Positions 7,505 to 13,053 of a stretch of 13,053 bases of DNA are shown piece after piece; position 1 is the stretch's first letter; every line of letters starts with the position of its first letter. The stretch covers positions 1 to 13,053 of the forward strand of contig DATKDU010000152.1 of the NCBI GenBank assembly GCA_035512595.1. Direction: 5' to 3'. The DNA is from DATKDU01 sp035512595 (GTDB lineage Bacteria; Planctomycetota; Planctomycetia; Pirellulales; Pirellulaceae). The position numbers were made by a program, and so were the translations under genes. Below the pieces are notes generated by a model. The model was not told the DNA's origin. It ran no database searches and saw nothing but the letters and a program-made list of their open reading frames with translations.

Positions 7505-7697
7505 CTAATTTGAGATTTCCGCCATAGAATCACGCCGTCGGCTCGAGAAGACGTCCAAGGATGGTGATTGACTCCGCCCGCGCTGGACGGGAGGATGCGG
7601 CTCATCTTTTCCGCTCCAGACGTGCTACGGTGGCCGAAGTGGATCGCTGCTAAGCGGTCGAATTCGACATCACGTCCCACAGGCTGCTTCCATCACC

Positions 7698-8156
7698 ATG
7701 AGTAACACGCCAACACCAAGCTCGACTTCCGGCAATAAAATCACTTCGAAGTTGGTCATTGCCGTGTGCGTCGCGGTCGTCGCCGTCGTCGCCGCCATCG
7801 GCATCAACTGGATTCTTCCTCCCCGTTGGCAGCCTGATTTGAGGATCAAGAACACCGGCACGAGCGCCGTGACAGTGTATTTCAAGGGCGGAAATTTCGC
7901 GATTCAGCCCGGCGAGACGTGGCGGAACCGATTCTACGGCGGCGACACCCTGACCATTCGAGCGGGGGAGGCTGCGGACGCCCCCGCACGCACCGTTTCG
8001 CTGCCGGGGCGCAACCCGAAACCGTGGACGTCCAATCCGATTGCCCAAATCTGGACCGCCGAGGTCAACGCGGACGACCCCGCCAATATTCGTTTCGAGA
8101 ACCAGCGCTTCGAGGAGGTGACGGCGCCGCCTTCCCAGTCGGAGCCGTGGCCGTAA
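7698..8156 (+). CDS. Small protein with one N-terminal membrane segment, function unknown
   Basis: A 152-aa protein. A polar Ser/Thr-rich start of about 16 residues is followed by one strong hydrophobic segment (about 17-40, KLVIAVCVAVVAVVAAIGIN, then WIL). The rest is a soluble domain of about 110 residues with alternating strand pattern, e.g. LRIKNTGTSAVTVYFKGG and GGDTLTIRAGE. This looks like a membrane-anchored, probably outward-facing beta domain. The short tail is Pro/Ser-rich. I recognise no family. The ATG is the first after a stretch of about 190 bp upstream and has no SD. It is the first of three closely spaced plus-strand ORFs, 82 bp before the next. Confidence 0.7.
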   Translation: MSNTPTPSSTSGNKITSKLVIAVCVAVVAVVAAIGINWILPPRWQPDLRIKNTGTSAVTVYFKGGNFAIQPGETWRNRFYGGDTLTIRAGEAADAPARTVSLPGRNPKPWTSNPIAQIWTAEVNADDPANIRFENQRFEEVTAPPSQSEPWP

Positions 8157-8238
8157 CGCTTCCTGCCCCCCGCCCTGCCGAATCCTCGGGCCGACGCACG
8201 CCGCAGAAACTGGTGGACACCCACGAGAAGCAGGCCGA

Positions 8239-8496
8239 GTGACCCAGCCATCCGAAACGCCGTACTTCCAGCACCCGCGAACGGGCCAGCGAATCTACGC
8301 GCCGGAGTACCGCGCCGAGAAAACGCCGGCAGTGCCGCAAACGATCATCGTCTGGCTGACACCAGAAGGGGACAGCGTTCAGGGAATCACCCGGCCCGAG
8401 GTTCCCGGCAAGAGGCTCGTCACGACGAAGCCGGGGGAATGGATCATCAACGGCGGGGAGCGCTGGCAGGTCAAGAGCGTCCAAGTGTACCGATAG
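8239..8496 (+). CDS. Small hypothetical protein, 85 aa
   Basis: Begins at a GTG (TQPSETPYFQHPRTGQRIYA follows). It shows conserved-looking segments TIIVWLTPEGDS and a C terminus GGERWQVKSVQVYR that reads like a small beta domain. No signal peptide, membrane segment or known motif is seen. Codon third positions are strongly G/C, as in real genes here. A weak purine-rich stretch (GAGAAGCAGG) precedes the GTG. The frame is open upstream, so an earlier alternative start cannot be excluded. The position between two other small plus-strand ORFs suggests a shared transcript. Confidence 0.6.
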   Translation: MTQPSETPYFQHPRTGQRIYAPEYRAEKTPAVPQTIIVWLTPEGDSVQGITRPEVPGKRLVTTKPGEWIINGGERWQVKSVQVYR

Positions 8497-8525
8497 CATT
8501 CCGTCCACCGATGGCCTAGCGGGCG

Positions 8526-8891
8526 ATGATGCCGCGCCCACCAGACTACGACCCGCTGGAACCGTGCCTGATTAAGCCGCGGAAGGCGCACCTTCACGTG
8601 CTGGCGCTGGCGGCAGTATCCCCGCTGACGACGGCCCTCGTCGTCCGGCTAACCCCTACCTTCCGACAGTTTTTCAACAGGGCACTTGTACACAAGCCAT
8701 GTAGGTTTTTCGCCTTTCCCCGTCCCCCAATTACCATGCGGATTCGCTTGGACTGTAAACAGCCCGGCGAAACGCCGGCCCCTAGCGTACCTGGCACACG
8801 CTGGGGGCATTTTCCTGCGCCAGATCACGAATATCGGAAAAGGCGATTGCATTCGGCGAGGTCAGGGATAGAATCGTGCCCTGATCGGTAG
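8526..8891 (+). CDS. Doubtful small ORF, possibly coding only in its first 40 codons
   Basis: Starts 29 bp after the preceding ORF with MMPRPPDYDPLEPCLIKPRK, then AHLHVLALAAVSPLTTALVV. This part has GC-rich third positions and a hydrophobic segment that could be a membrane helix. From about 8650 the character changes: the remaining 80 residues are Arg/Pro-rich with no protein-like pattern, and the DNA becomes locally T-rich. I infer a real gene start fused by rearrangement or frameshift to unrelated sequence. The full-length product is doubtful. Confidence 0.35.
   Translation: MMPRPPDYDPLEPCLIKPRKAHLHVLALAAVSPLTTALVVRLTPTFRQFFNRALVHKPCRFFAFPRPPITMRIRLDCKQPGETPAPSVPGTRWGHFPAPDHEYRKRRLHSARSGIESCPDR
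8764..8778. other. Short perfect hairpin CCGGCG-AAA-CGCCGG
   Basis: Six perfectly paired G/C base pairs around a three-base loop, three bases beyond the stop codon of the minus-strand fragment 8782-8895. There is no T-run on either side, so it is not a standard intrinsic terminator, although the position fits a 3'-end structure. Confidence 0.35.
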
Positions 8892-8895
8892 ACAT
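8782..8895 (-). CDS. Possible small or truncated minus-strand ORF
   Basis: From the ATG at 8895 the frame reads MSTDQGTILSLTSPNAIAFS, then DIRDLAQENAPSVCQVR. It is balanced in composition and looks more protein-like than anything in the other frames here. The frame stays open far upstream (LLFIEPPGQAEVLYL precedes it), but there it runs through a terminator hairpin and antisense to the 76-aa gene, so that part is unlikely to be coding. It may be the 3' end of a lost gene. No family is recognised. Confidence 0.25.
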   Translation of the reverse strand: MSTDQGTILSLTSPNAIAFSDIRDLAQENAPSVCQVR

Positions 8896-8938
8896 GAGAT
8901 AGAGCACTTCGGCTTGGCCGGGGGGCTCGATAAAGAGT

Positions 8939-8986
8939 AAACCGACGTGCGAGCCCTTTGAAGTGGTTCCGCGCGTCGGTTTTTTT
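8939..8986 (+). terminator. Strong intrinsic terminator (plus strand)
   Basis: AAACCGACGTGCG (8939-8951) pairs with CGCGCGTCGGTTT (8970-8982) over 13 positions with a single G-T wobble and an 18-base loop. The stem runs into seven consecutive T residues (8980-8986). It would end transcription of the small plus-strand ORFs to its left. Read on the minus strand the stem is followed only by TTTACTCTTT, so it might work weakly both ways. Confidence 0.8.
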
Positions 8987-9027
8987 GTTGCGCAGTGCAG
9001 GAAAACTCCAGCGGCAGGCGGTGAGCT

Positions 9028-9258
9028 ATGCGAACGACCCTTAACCTCTTGTCTCGCGATGGCGTGGTCTACATGGGTTTTGCGCACTCTCTCACCGGAG
9101 AGCAGTACGCGCAATTGTTGGATTTGATCCGCACCCCAGAAACCGCTGACGATATGCGGGAAGCCGTTCTCGTATGGGGGACCGAGCACGGGCTCAAAGT
9201 CAGCTTCGATGAGATGTTCGGGAGCGACCAGTTCGCCACGTTCCACGGCGTCGTGTGA
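9028..9258 (+). CDS. Small hypothetical protein, 76 aa
   Basis: Reads MRTTLNLLSRDGVVYMGFAH, then SLTGEQYAQLLDLIRTPETA, with mixed helices ending in an acidic 'SFDEMFGSDQF' segment. No signal peptide or membrane segment is present, so it is probably cytoplasmic. The composition and codon use look genuine. It starts 42 bp after a strong terminator, so it should have its own promoter between them, but I cannot point to convincing -35/-10 boxes. A long antisense frame covers it, and the plus-strand reading looks far more protein-like. No family is recognised. Confidence 0.62.
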   Translation: MRTTLNLLSRDGVVYMGFAHSLTGEQYAQLLDLIRTPETADDMREAVLVWGTEHGLKVSFDEMFGSDQFATFHGVV

Positions 9259-9518
9259 ACGCCGATCCGCGACCGCGGCAATGAGTTTAAGGAAGTGCAG
9301 CGTAGAGTTGCCGATAGCGGGTTGAGCGACCCACCCACGCGCAGGGCCTGGATTAAAGAAGCCGTATCGCCGTCTCAACGTACGCCGGCTGTGTTGATCG
9401 CTCTGGCAAGGGGCGCGCCGGTGTTAAGCCTGGACAGTGGATAACGTCATGCGTTCCGCGACAAATCGGCCGGGGGTCTGGTTAAGATTCCGAAGGATGG
9501 GTCCCTCGTTCCGGCTGG

Positions 9519-10344
9519 TCATGGTCGGCGCGACGTGCCGAGACGGTAGCCACTGTGTCGTGCGGTCAGGGCGAAGGCCAATACCCAGGCCACGGTCATT
9601 CCGTTGAGTTCGATGAACTCCGATAGGTGCACACTCAGACCGCCAAACCCAAGCCATCGAAAGAGTGACGCCTCCAAGGCGGTCGCCAGTCCGACCACGA
9701 CCAGCGCCCCCAGTGTTCCCCAGAGGGGATATCGCGGCAGGAGCACCGCCAGCAACGGCGGCAGAGACAACAGGACGGCAGCCGCCACCAAAAAGGCGAA
9801 GATCGGCCAGCCGGGTCCGGTTGCGCCGACGAGTCGCTCACCAAAGGCGATCACGACGAAACGCCCAACCCCCAACACGACCGCCACTAGCGCCGTGACG
9901 ATCATCAGTTGGCGAATGCCGAACTGCCAGTCACCGGATCGGAGCCCACCAGGGCCAGATCCGCATGGCGCAGTTTCAAGCGGTAGAACACGACCAGCAC
10001 CCACAAGGGGAGTTGGACCAGTAGCCACTGCCCAATGAGACAGCATCCGATCATCCCCGAAGTCTCTACCCACTGTCCGCCATCACTGTGGATGTTGACG
10101 GCAAGCGCCGCCACCAACATGACCACCCACAAGAGCGCGAACGGCAGCCGCACAAGAGGCGACCGGGGCCAAGCGCGGCCCAAGCGGCAGCCACCGTCGT
10201 GTGACCGAACATCGTCCCGATAAAAATAATGTCGCGCAGATCCGGAGCCAGCCACGGACGGGGGTGGAGCAATGCCAAGAGACACCAGCCGATGGTCACC
10301 AGAGGGACCATCCAGAGAAACACGCGATGTTGCGGCGGAACCAT
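9519..10344 (-). pseudogene. Seven-segment membrane protein of planctomycete type, frame broken twice
   Basis: Three successive minus-strand frames form one polytopic membrane protein. Part 1 (10344 to about 10153) begins MVPPQHRVFLWMVPLVTIGW. Part 2 (to about 9956) contains LPFALLWVVMLVAALAV and MIGCCLIGQWLLVQLPLWVL, then VVFYRLKLRHADL. Part 3 contains GPGGLRSGDWQFGIRQLMIV and three more hydrophobic segments, ending at a TGA at 9519. Adding one G at each joint (TTG-GTG near 10153, CTG-GGC near 9956) restores a continuous frame of about 275 aa with some seven membrane segments. The QFGIRQLM-hydrophobic block is common in planctomycete inner-membrane proteins of unknown function. Both lesions look like a lost G from a short G run, so sequencing or assembly error is a real alternative to true decay. 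Confidence 0.65.
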
Positions 10345-10563
10345 GCGGACGTCGGAAGTGCGGCTTTGAGCCGTCTCTTATCCTCGCGGTCACCCGGCCG
10401 CATAGCAACGTCGCCGGCTCGCGAACCATGACGCTGGCTCAAGCTCAGGGCACGTTGATGGCCGTCGTGAGTGAATCGGATAGCGCAAGTACCCCCCAAA
10501 GGTACCGCTTTGGGCAGGTGTCCAGACACGTCCGGGCAGGCGATCGTGTGTTAGGAGCGATCC

Positions 10564-10593
10564 TGGTGCGTCGGATTTCAGGAGCATGCACCA
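10564..10593. repeat. Inverted-repeat element TGGTGC ... GCACCA
   Basis: TGGTGC at 10564-10569 and GCACCA at 10588-10593 are exact inverted repeats around 18 bases. They lie in the 267-bp gap between the HEPN-like gene's stop and the broken membrane-protein gene. No T-run follows, so it is not a standard terminator. I saw only this copy in the window. No gene is visible elsewhere in the gap. Confidence 0.3.
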
Positions 10594-10611
10594 AAAGTGG
10601 CGGTCGAGTCC

Positions 10612-11538
10612 TTACCCCTGATCGACGCGGACGACCCGATCCCCATCTTGGCGAAGGTGGATTTGTTGATAGGCGACCTTGGGCGCAGTGCGAAGTCGCT
10701 CGATGAAGCCAAGCGTTGGCTTTTTGTGAGCAGCGCGAAGTAGAAGGAGAAGTTCGCCGATGCCCGACCTGACTTTGTTCATGTACTGCTGAATCTCCGG
10801 CAGTGAATAAATACCGAACGGGTCGAGTGCGTGAAGCAGGGCATTTCGCTTTTGCCGGATCTCTTGAAAACGGCACCAATGAACTGACTTGAAAAGCGGT
10901 GACGGGTCACTGTTGCAGCAGATGTTCCACCAGAGTTCTAGCCGCTTCTCGACCTTCGTTGTGCGTTCCAACTCGTCCAATTCGGGCGAGGTAAAACCAT
11001 CTGCCTTTGCGACCAGAATGTGTCGATTCACGAAAGCGTCGATGATCGAGGTGCAGGCCGACAGATAGTTTCGAAAGTAACGAGCAGTGAGGCGAAAGTT
11101 GTAGTCGCTGCTGTGGTTGCATGCGAGGCGTCGGTAGTGAAGGATGTCTTCGGTCAAGTCCTCTTCGACGAGCGAGACACGGCATGGCCCTTGGACTTCC
11201 GCCTTGAACCCGGCGAATTCAGTGCCGTGCTTCACTTGGTAGTTTGCAGTGGCAAACTCGAATACGCCGATCCCGCCGAATACTCCGTCTTGGCGGTCGA
11301 GGATTCGCTGCAATGCGACGACAACTCCTTTGTGTCGGGCCTCCTTCACCATGTCAGGAAACGACATTGAAAAAATCGACTTGCCGTCTCTCGCCAGCGT
11401 GAAAGTCGAGGTGTCCCACCCTCCTTTGGGTCGTTGCTGGCCGAGGTGATGAAACAGTCCAATTACCGCCTCTCGTGCCTTGGCCGCAGATTGGTGGTAA
11501 CGGTGCAGAACGAGAAACGGGATGTTTGTGCTGGTCAT
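10612..11538 (-). CDS. HEPN-like all-alpha protein, possible RNase toxin or defence effector
   Basis: A 308-aa cytoplasmic protein without signal peptide. The first 125 residues are mixed alpha/beta and unrecognised (MTSTNIPFLVLHRYHQSAAK start). Residues of about 128-270 look all-helical (LTARYFRNYLSACTSIIDAF and following helices) and contain FQEIRQKRNALLHALDP. RNALLH at 231-236 matches the HEPN active-site pattern Arg-Asn-(3)-His, placed as usual near the start of a late helix. HEPN domains are often metal-independent RNases in toxin-antitoxin, abortive-infection and CRISPR systems, and some have other roles. The ATG at 11538 is fixed by an in-frame TGA two codons upstream (11545-11547, in fact the stop of the 51-aa ORF). 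There is no SD, so translation may be coupled to that ORF. The call rests on one motif plus helical context. Confidence 0.6.
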   Translation of the reverse strand: MTSTNIPFLVLHRYHQSAAKAREAVIGLFHHLGQQRPKGGWDTSTFTLARDGKSIFSMSFPDMVKEARHKGVVVALQRILDRQDGVFGGIGVFEFATANYQVKHGTEFAGFKAEVQGPCRVSLVEEDLTEDILHYRRLACNHSSDYNFRLTARYFRNYLSACTSIIDAFVNRHILVAKADGFTSPELDELERTTKVEKRLELWWNICCNSDPSPLFKSVHWCRFQEIRQKRNALLHALDPFGIYSLPEIQQYMNKVRSGIGELLLLLRAAHKKPTLGFIERLRTAPKVAYQQIHLRQDGDRVVRVDQG

Positions 11539-11544
11539 GGTGGA

Positions 11545-11700
11545 TCACAAGCCCACGACGTTGGGCCGTTGGCCCGATCTCATTGCTGCCAGCAGATCAA
11601 CGACTTCGCCACAGGGGGTGCCGTCCGGGTTGACCGCTGGCGCCGATTGGGCGATCACTATGTCGAGCGATCCATAGTGCTGATTGCTGTCCTTTAGCAT
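11545..11700 (-). CDS. 51-aa ORF with strong SD, directly upstream of the HEPN-like gene
   Basis: Reads MLKDSNQHYGSLDIVIAQSA, then PAVNPDGTPCGEVVDLLAAM and RSGQRPNVVGL, ending at a TGA 6 nt before the HEPN-like ATG. AGGAAGGGG lies 7 nt upstream of its ATG, the best ribosome-binding site in the window. That strongly favours translation. The product is small, roughly neutral and has no membrane segment. The tight spacing suggests a two-gene operon in which this could be an antitoxin, a leader or regulator peptide, or a remnant of a larger partner. No family is recognised. Confidence 0.5.
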   Translation of the reverse strand: MLKDSNQHYGSLDIVIAQSAPAVNPDGTPCGEVVDLLAAMRSGQRPNVVGL

Positions 11701-11707
11701 CGCGATG

Positions 11708-11716
11708 CCCCTTCCT
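11708..11716 (-). promoter_or_regulatory. Strong Shine-Dalgarno for the 51-aa ORF
   Basis: AGGAAGGGG on the minus strand, 7 nt from the ATG at 11700. It is unusually good for this window, where most starts have none, and it decides in favour of this short ORF. Confidence 0.55.
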
Positions 11717-11996
11717 GAAGCAGTGCGTTATGCCTTCAATTCTAGCTGGGCTCCTGCATCAAGTGACATGGTTCGGACGACTTGGTTCGGCGGCAAGTTC
11801 CTCCCCGATGCCCATAGTTTCGCCCCACCGCACCCGCCAGTGAGTAGCTTCAGTCCTTTCCGGGCATCGCGTGGAGATCCACCCTGCGCGCGGCGGACAT
11901 GACCACCCGGGGTACTCGATAATGATCTCCAGCAGTCGGGTCCTGGATCCGTTGTTCCGCCGCCGAGCGGACTGACACAGGGCCTCCGCTCCATGA
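11717..11996. other. Gap with no assignable gene, possible coding remnant
   Basis: This lies between the 51-aa ORF and the secreted protein's stop codon. One minus-strand frame ends at a TAA (11728-11730) with a protein-like tail, LPPNQVVRTMSLDAGAQLEL then KA. Upstream of it the reading looks scrambled between frames. It may be the 3' end of a decayed gene. It should also hold the promoter of the 51-aa ORF/HEPN-like pair, but no clear boxes are seen. Confidence 0.3.
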
Positions 11997-12911
11997 TCAC
12001 CTACCGCCATCCGCCTCGGTAAATTCCCGCGCTAGCGAGACCATCGCCCGCCTCACGTCCTCCAGCGCGCCCACGGTTACGTACTGCCGGAAGCGGTACT
12101 CGCCAGGGGCGACTCCCTTCTCCGCCCGGAGACGGAAGACGCAATTCCACTTCACGACCTTCTCGTGCGGAAAGCGGAAGCGGCCGTAGCCCACCTTCTC
12201 AAAGCCCCGCGACGGCTGATCGGGGGAATAAATTCCCATCGCGTACTTGCCGTCTTCGGTCGCCAGTACCACGGGGTATTGCTGCTCCCCAGGACCGTCG
12301 TCCAGCTCGGCCAGCTTGCCGTTCGGCAGGAGCTTCCAGAACTGCGAGAACTCCGCCGGCATGTAACCCGTGAGCCCCTCGAACTGCGCGAAGGTATGCC
12401 GCTCCCCCTCGGGCACGGTGAACGTCGTCTCGTAGTCGATCACATTGGGGAGGTCCTTGTACCCAATCTGTACTCGTTTTGAGACCAAGTGCTCCGACAG
12501 GACCTTGTCGTTCAGCGCCGGTTTGCCCGAGGACTCCTCGCCAGGAGCGAGCCAGAAGGCCATTTGGGTAGAGGACCGCAATCCCGCTCCCTCCGCACGG
12601 AGGCTGAGCAATCGGCTCGACGACTTGTCCCCAACGCCGTCGGCGCGCGAGCCGGCCTCGGTGGGGTTGAAGCACTCGGCCCAGAACGCCCCTGCCCGGG
12701 AGCAGTCAAAGCTGGCGGCCGATTGGAGCTGCCGGCCGTGATCGAGGCTGTCGATGAACTCCTTGCCGTTCCAAGTTAGCGAGTGGATGGCCCCGGCCAG
12801 GCGATCCGTCGTCGTGATTACGATCTCCGACGAGCCGAACTTGCCGCGGATAACGGCATTGCCGTCGGCCGCGATGACCAGAGGGAGCAGGATGAAGAAG
12901 TGAGGGGGCAT
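11997..12911 (-). CDS. Secreted beta-rich protein, perhaps galactose-mutarotase-like sugar-binding fold
   Basis: A 304-aa protein with a short signal peptide (MPPHFFILLPLVIAADG). The mature part is rich in strands. Early on it has GAIHSLTWNGKEFIDSLDHG, then RQLQSAASFD, ECFNPTEAGS, SSSRLLSL and TQMAFWLAPG. The middle has DYETTFTVPEGE, and the end is EYRFRQYVTVGALEDVRRAM. The opening 'interpret the scaffold, then body' layout recalls galactose-mutarotase-like/PmoA-like beta-sandwich proteins that bind or process sugars, but I cannot confirm catalytic residues. I have seen the GRQLQSA..FD...ECFNPTEAGS style in planctomycete hypothetical proteins. Function is therefore only suggested, consistent with the polysaccharide theme of the left block. 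It starts 68 bp after the stop of the preceding minus-strand gene, so the two are likely in one operon. No SD is seen. Confidence 0.72.
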   Translation of the reverse strand: MPPHFFILLPLVIAADGNAVIRGKFGSSEIVITTTDRLAGAIHSLTWNGKEFIDSLDHGRQLQSAASFDCSRAGAFWAECFNPTEAGSRADGVGDKSSSRLLSLRAEGAGLRSSTQMAFWLAPGEESSGKPALNDKVLSEHLVSKRVQIGYKDLPNVIDYETTFTVPEGERHTFAQFEGLTGYMPAEFSQFWKLLPNGKLAELDDGPGEQQYPVVLATEDGKYAMGIYSPDQPSRGFEKVGYGRFRFPHEKVVKWNCVFRLRAEKGVAPGEYRFRQYVTVGALEDVRRAMVSLAREFTEADGGR

Positions 12912-12931
12912 GGAGCACGCTACAGAACGTG

Positions 12932-12957
12932 CCGGCGAATGCAGTTCCGTTCGCCGG
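12932..12957. other. Intergenic hairpin CCGGCGAA ... TTCGCCGG
   Basis: Eight perfect base pairs around a 10-base loop, between the stop of the edge gene (12980) and the ATG at 12911. On the minus strand, the direction of both genes, no T-run follows. It may act as a 3'-end stabiliser or weak attenuator rather than a full terminator. Confidence 0.4.
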
Positions 12958-12979
12958 TTTATCAGCGCCGGAGACCGGG

Positions 12980-13053
12980 CTATTCCTTCAGCAGCGCCTC
13001 GACGACGCGGTCCAACTCTGAATTTGCCAGATCGGCCACGCGGAGATTCCCCG
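12980..13053 (-). CDS. C-terminal end of a minus-strand protein (cut by window edge)
   Basis: The minus-strand frame reads GNLRVADLANSELDRVVEAL, then LKE, ending at a TAG (12980-12982). It is helical and has good coding composition. The gene continues beyond the window. The fragment is too short to name a family. It probably leads the operon that contains the secreted beta-rich protein. Confidence 0.55.
   Translation of the reverse strand, partial: GNLRVADLANSELDRVVEALLKE

Noticed and set aside
8908..9378. Upstream part of the 198-aa minus-strand frame
   Set aside because: It runs through the terminator hairpin and antisense to the 76-aa gene, which looks more protein-like. Only the last 37 codons are kept, as a doubtful fragment.
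10272..10706. 144-aa plus-strand open frame
   Set aside because: Overlaps the ends of two minus-strand genes. Composition is not protein-like and no motif is present.
1..13053. Search for CRISPR arrays, tRNA or rRNA genes and tandem repeats
   Set aside because: No regularly spaced repeats, cloverleaf-like sequence or rRNA signature was seen on reading both strands.

Overview
The window is GC-rich, and most of its genes lie on the minus strand. Many products carry export signals, and most starts lack a clear Shine-Dalgarno sequence. Several protein types present are ones I associate with planctomycetes: large secreted alpha/beta hydrolases, a polytopic membrane protein with a 'QFGIRQLMIVTALVAVVLG'-type segment, and a NUMOD3-like plus 'PWEPWEDQ...SKRTGRT' helix-turn-helix gene. 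A planctomycete chromosome or MAG contig is therefore my best guess, but this is inference from family resemblance.

Left block (1-6218). After the possible tail of a plus-strand gene, five intact minus-strand genes follow. They encode a secreted esterase (124-1008), an NAD-dependent epimerase/dehydratase (1062-1961), an HpaI-type class II aldolase (2094-2900), a secreted sialidase-like beta-propeller protein (2913-3923) and a very large secreted protein with two complete alpha/beta-hydrolase modules (4095-6218). The propeller and aldolase genes are 12 nt apart, and the aldolase SD overlaps the propeller gene's stop codon. The contents suggest breakdown of an esterified polysaccharide outside the cytoplasm and handling of sugar or sugar-acid products inside it. 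No substrate can be read from the sequence.

Middle block (6219-11700). This is an accessory, partly decayed stretch. It holds a YaaA/DUF6884-like gene that appears to have lost its 5' half, a NUMOD3-like/HTH gene split between two reading frames by an apparent deletion, and three small plus-strand ORFs of unknown function (7698-8891). It also holds a strong intrinsic terminator (8939-8986), a 76-aa plus-strand gene (9028-9258), and a seven-segment membrane protein whose frame is broken twice (9519-10344). At its right end are a HEPN-like protein (10612-11538) and, 6 nt upstream of it, a 51-aa ORF with a near-perfect SD (11545-11700). The stretch 9259-9518 shows no convincing gene.

Right block (11701-13053). 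After about 300 bp of unclear sequence comes a secreted beta-rich protein (11997-12911), then the C-terminal end of another minus-strand gene cut by the window edge.

The most interesting item is the 51-aa ORF/HEPN pair, which is laid out like a two-gene toxin-antitoxin or defence cassette. Next are the cluster of broken genes and the double-esterase fusion. I saw no CRISPR array, tRNA, rRNA or intact transposase.
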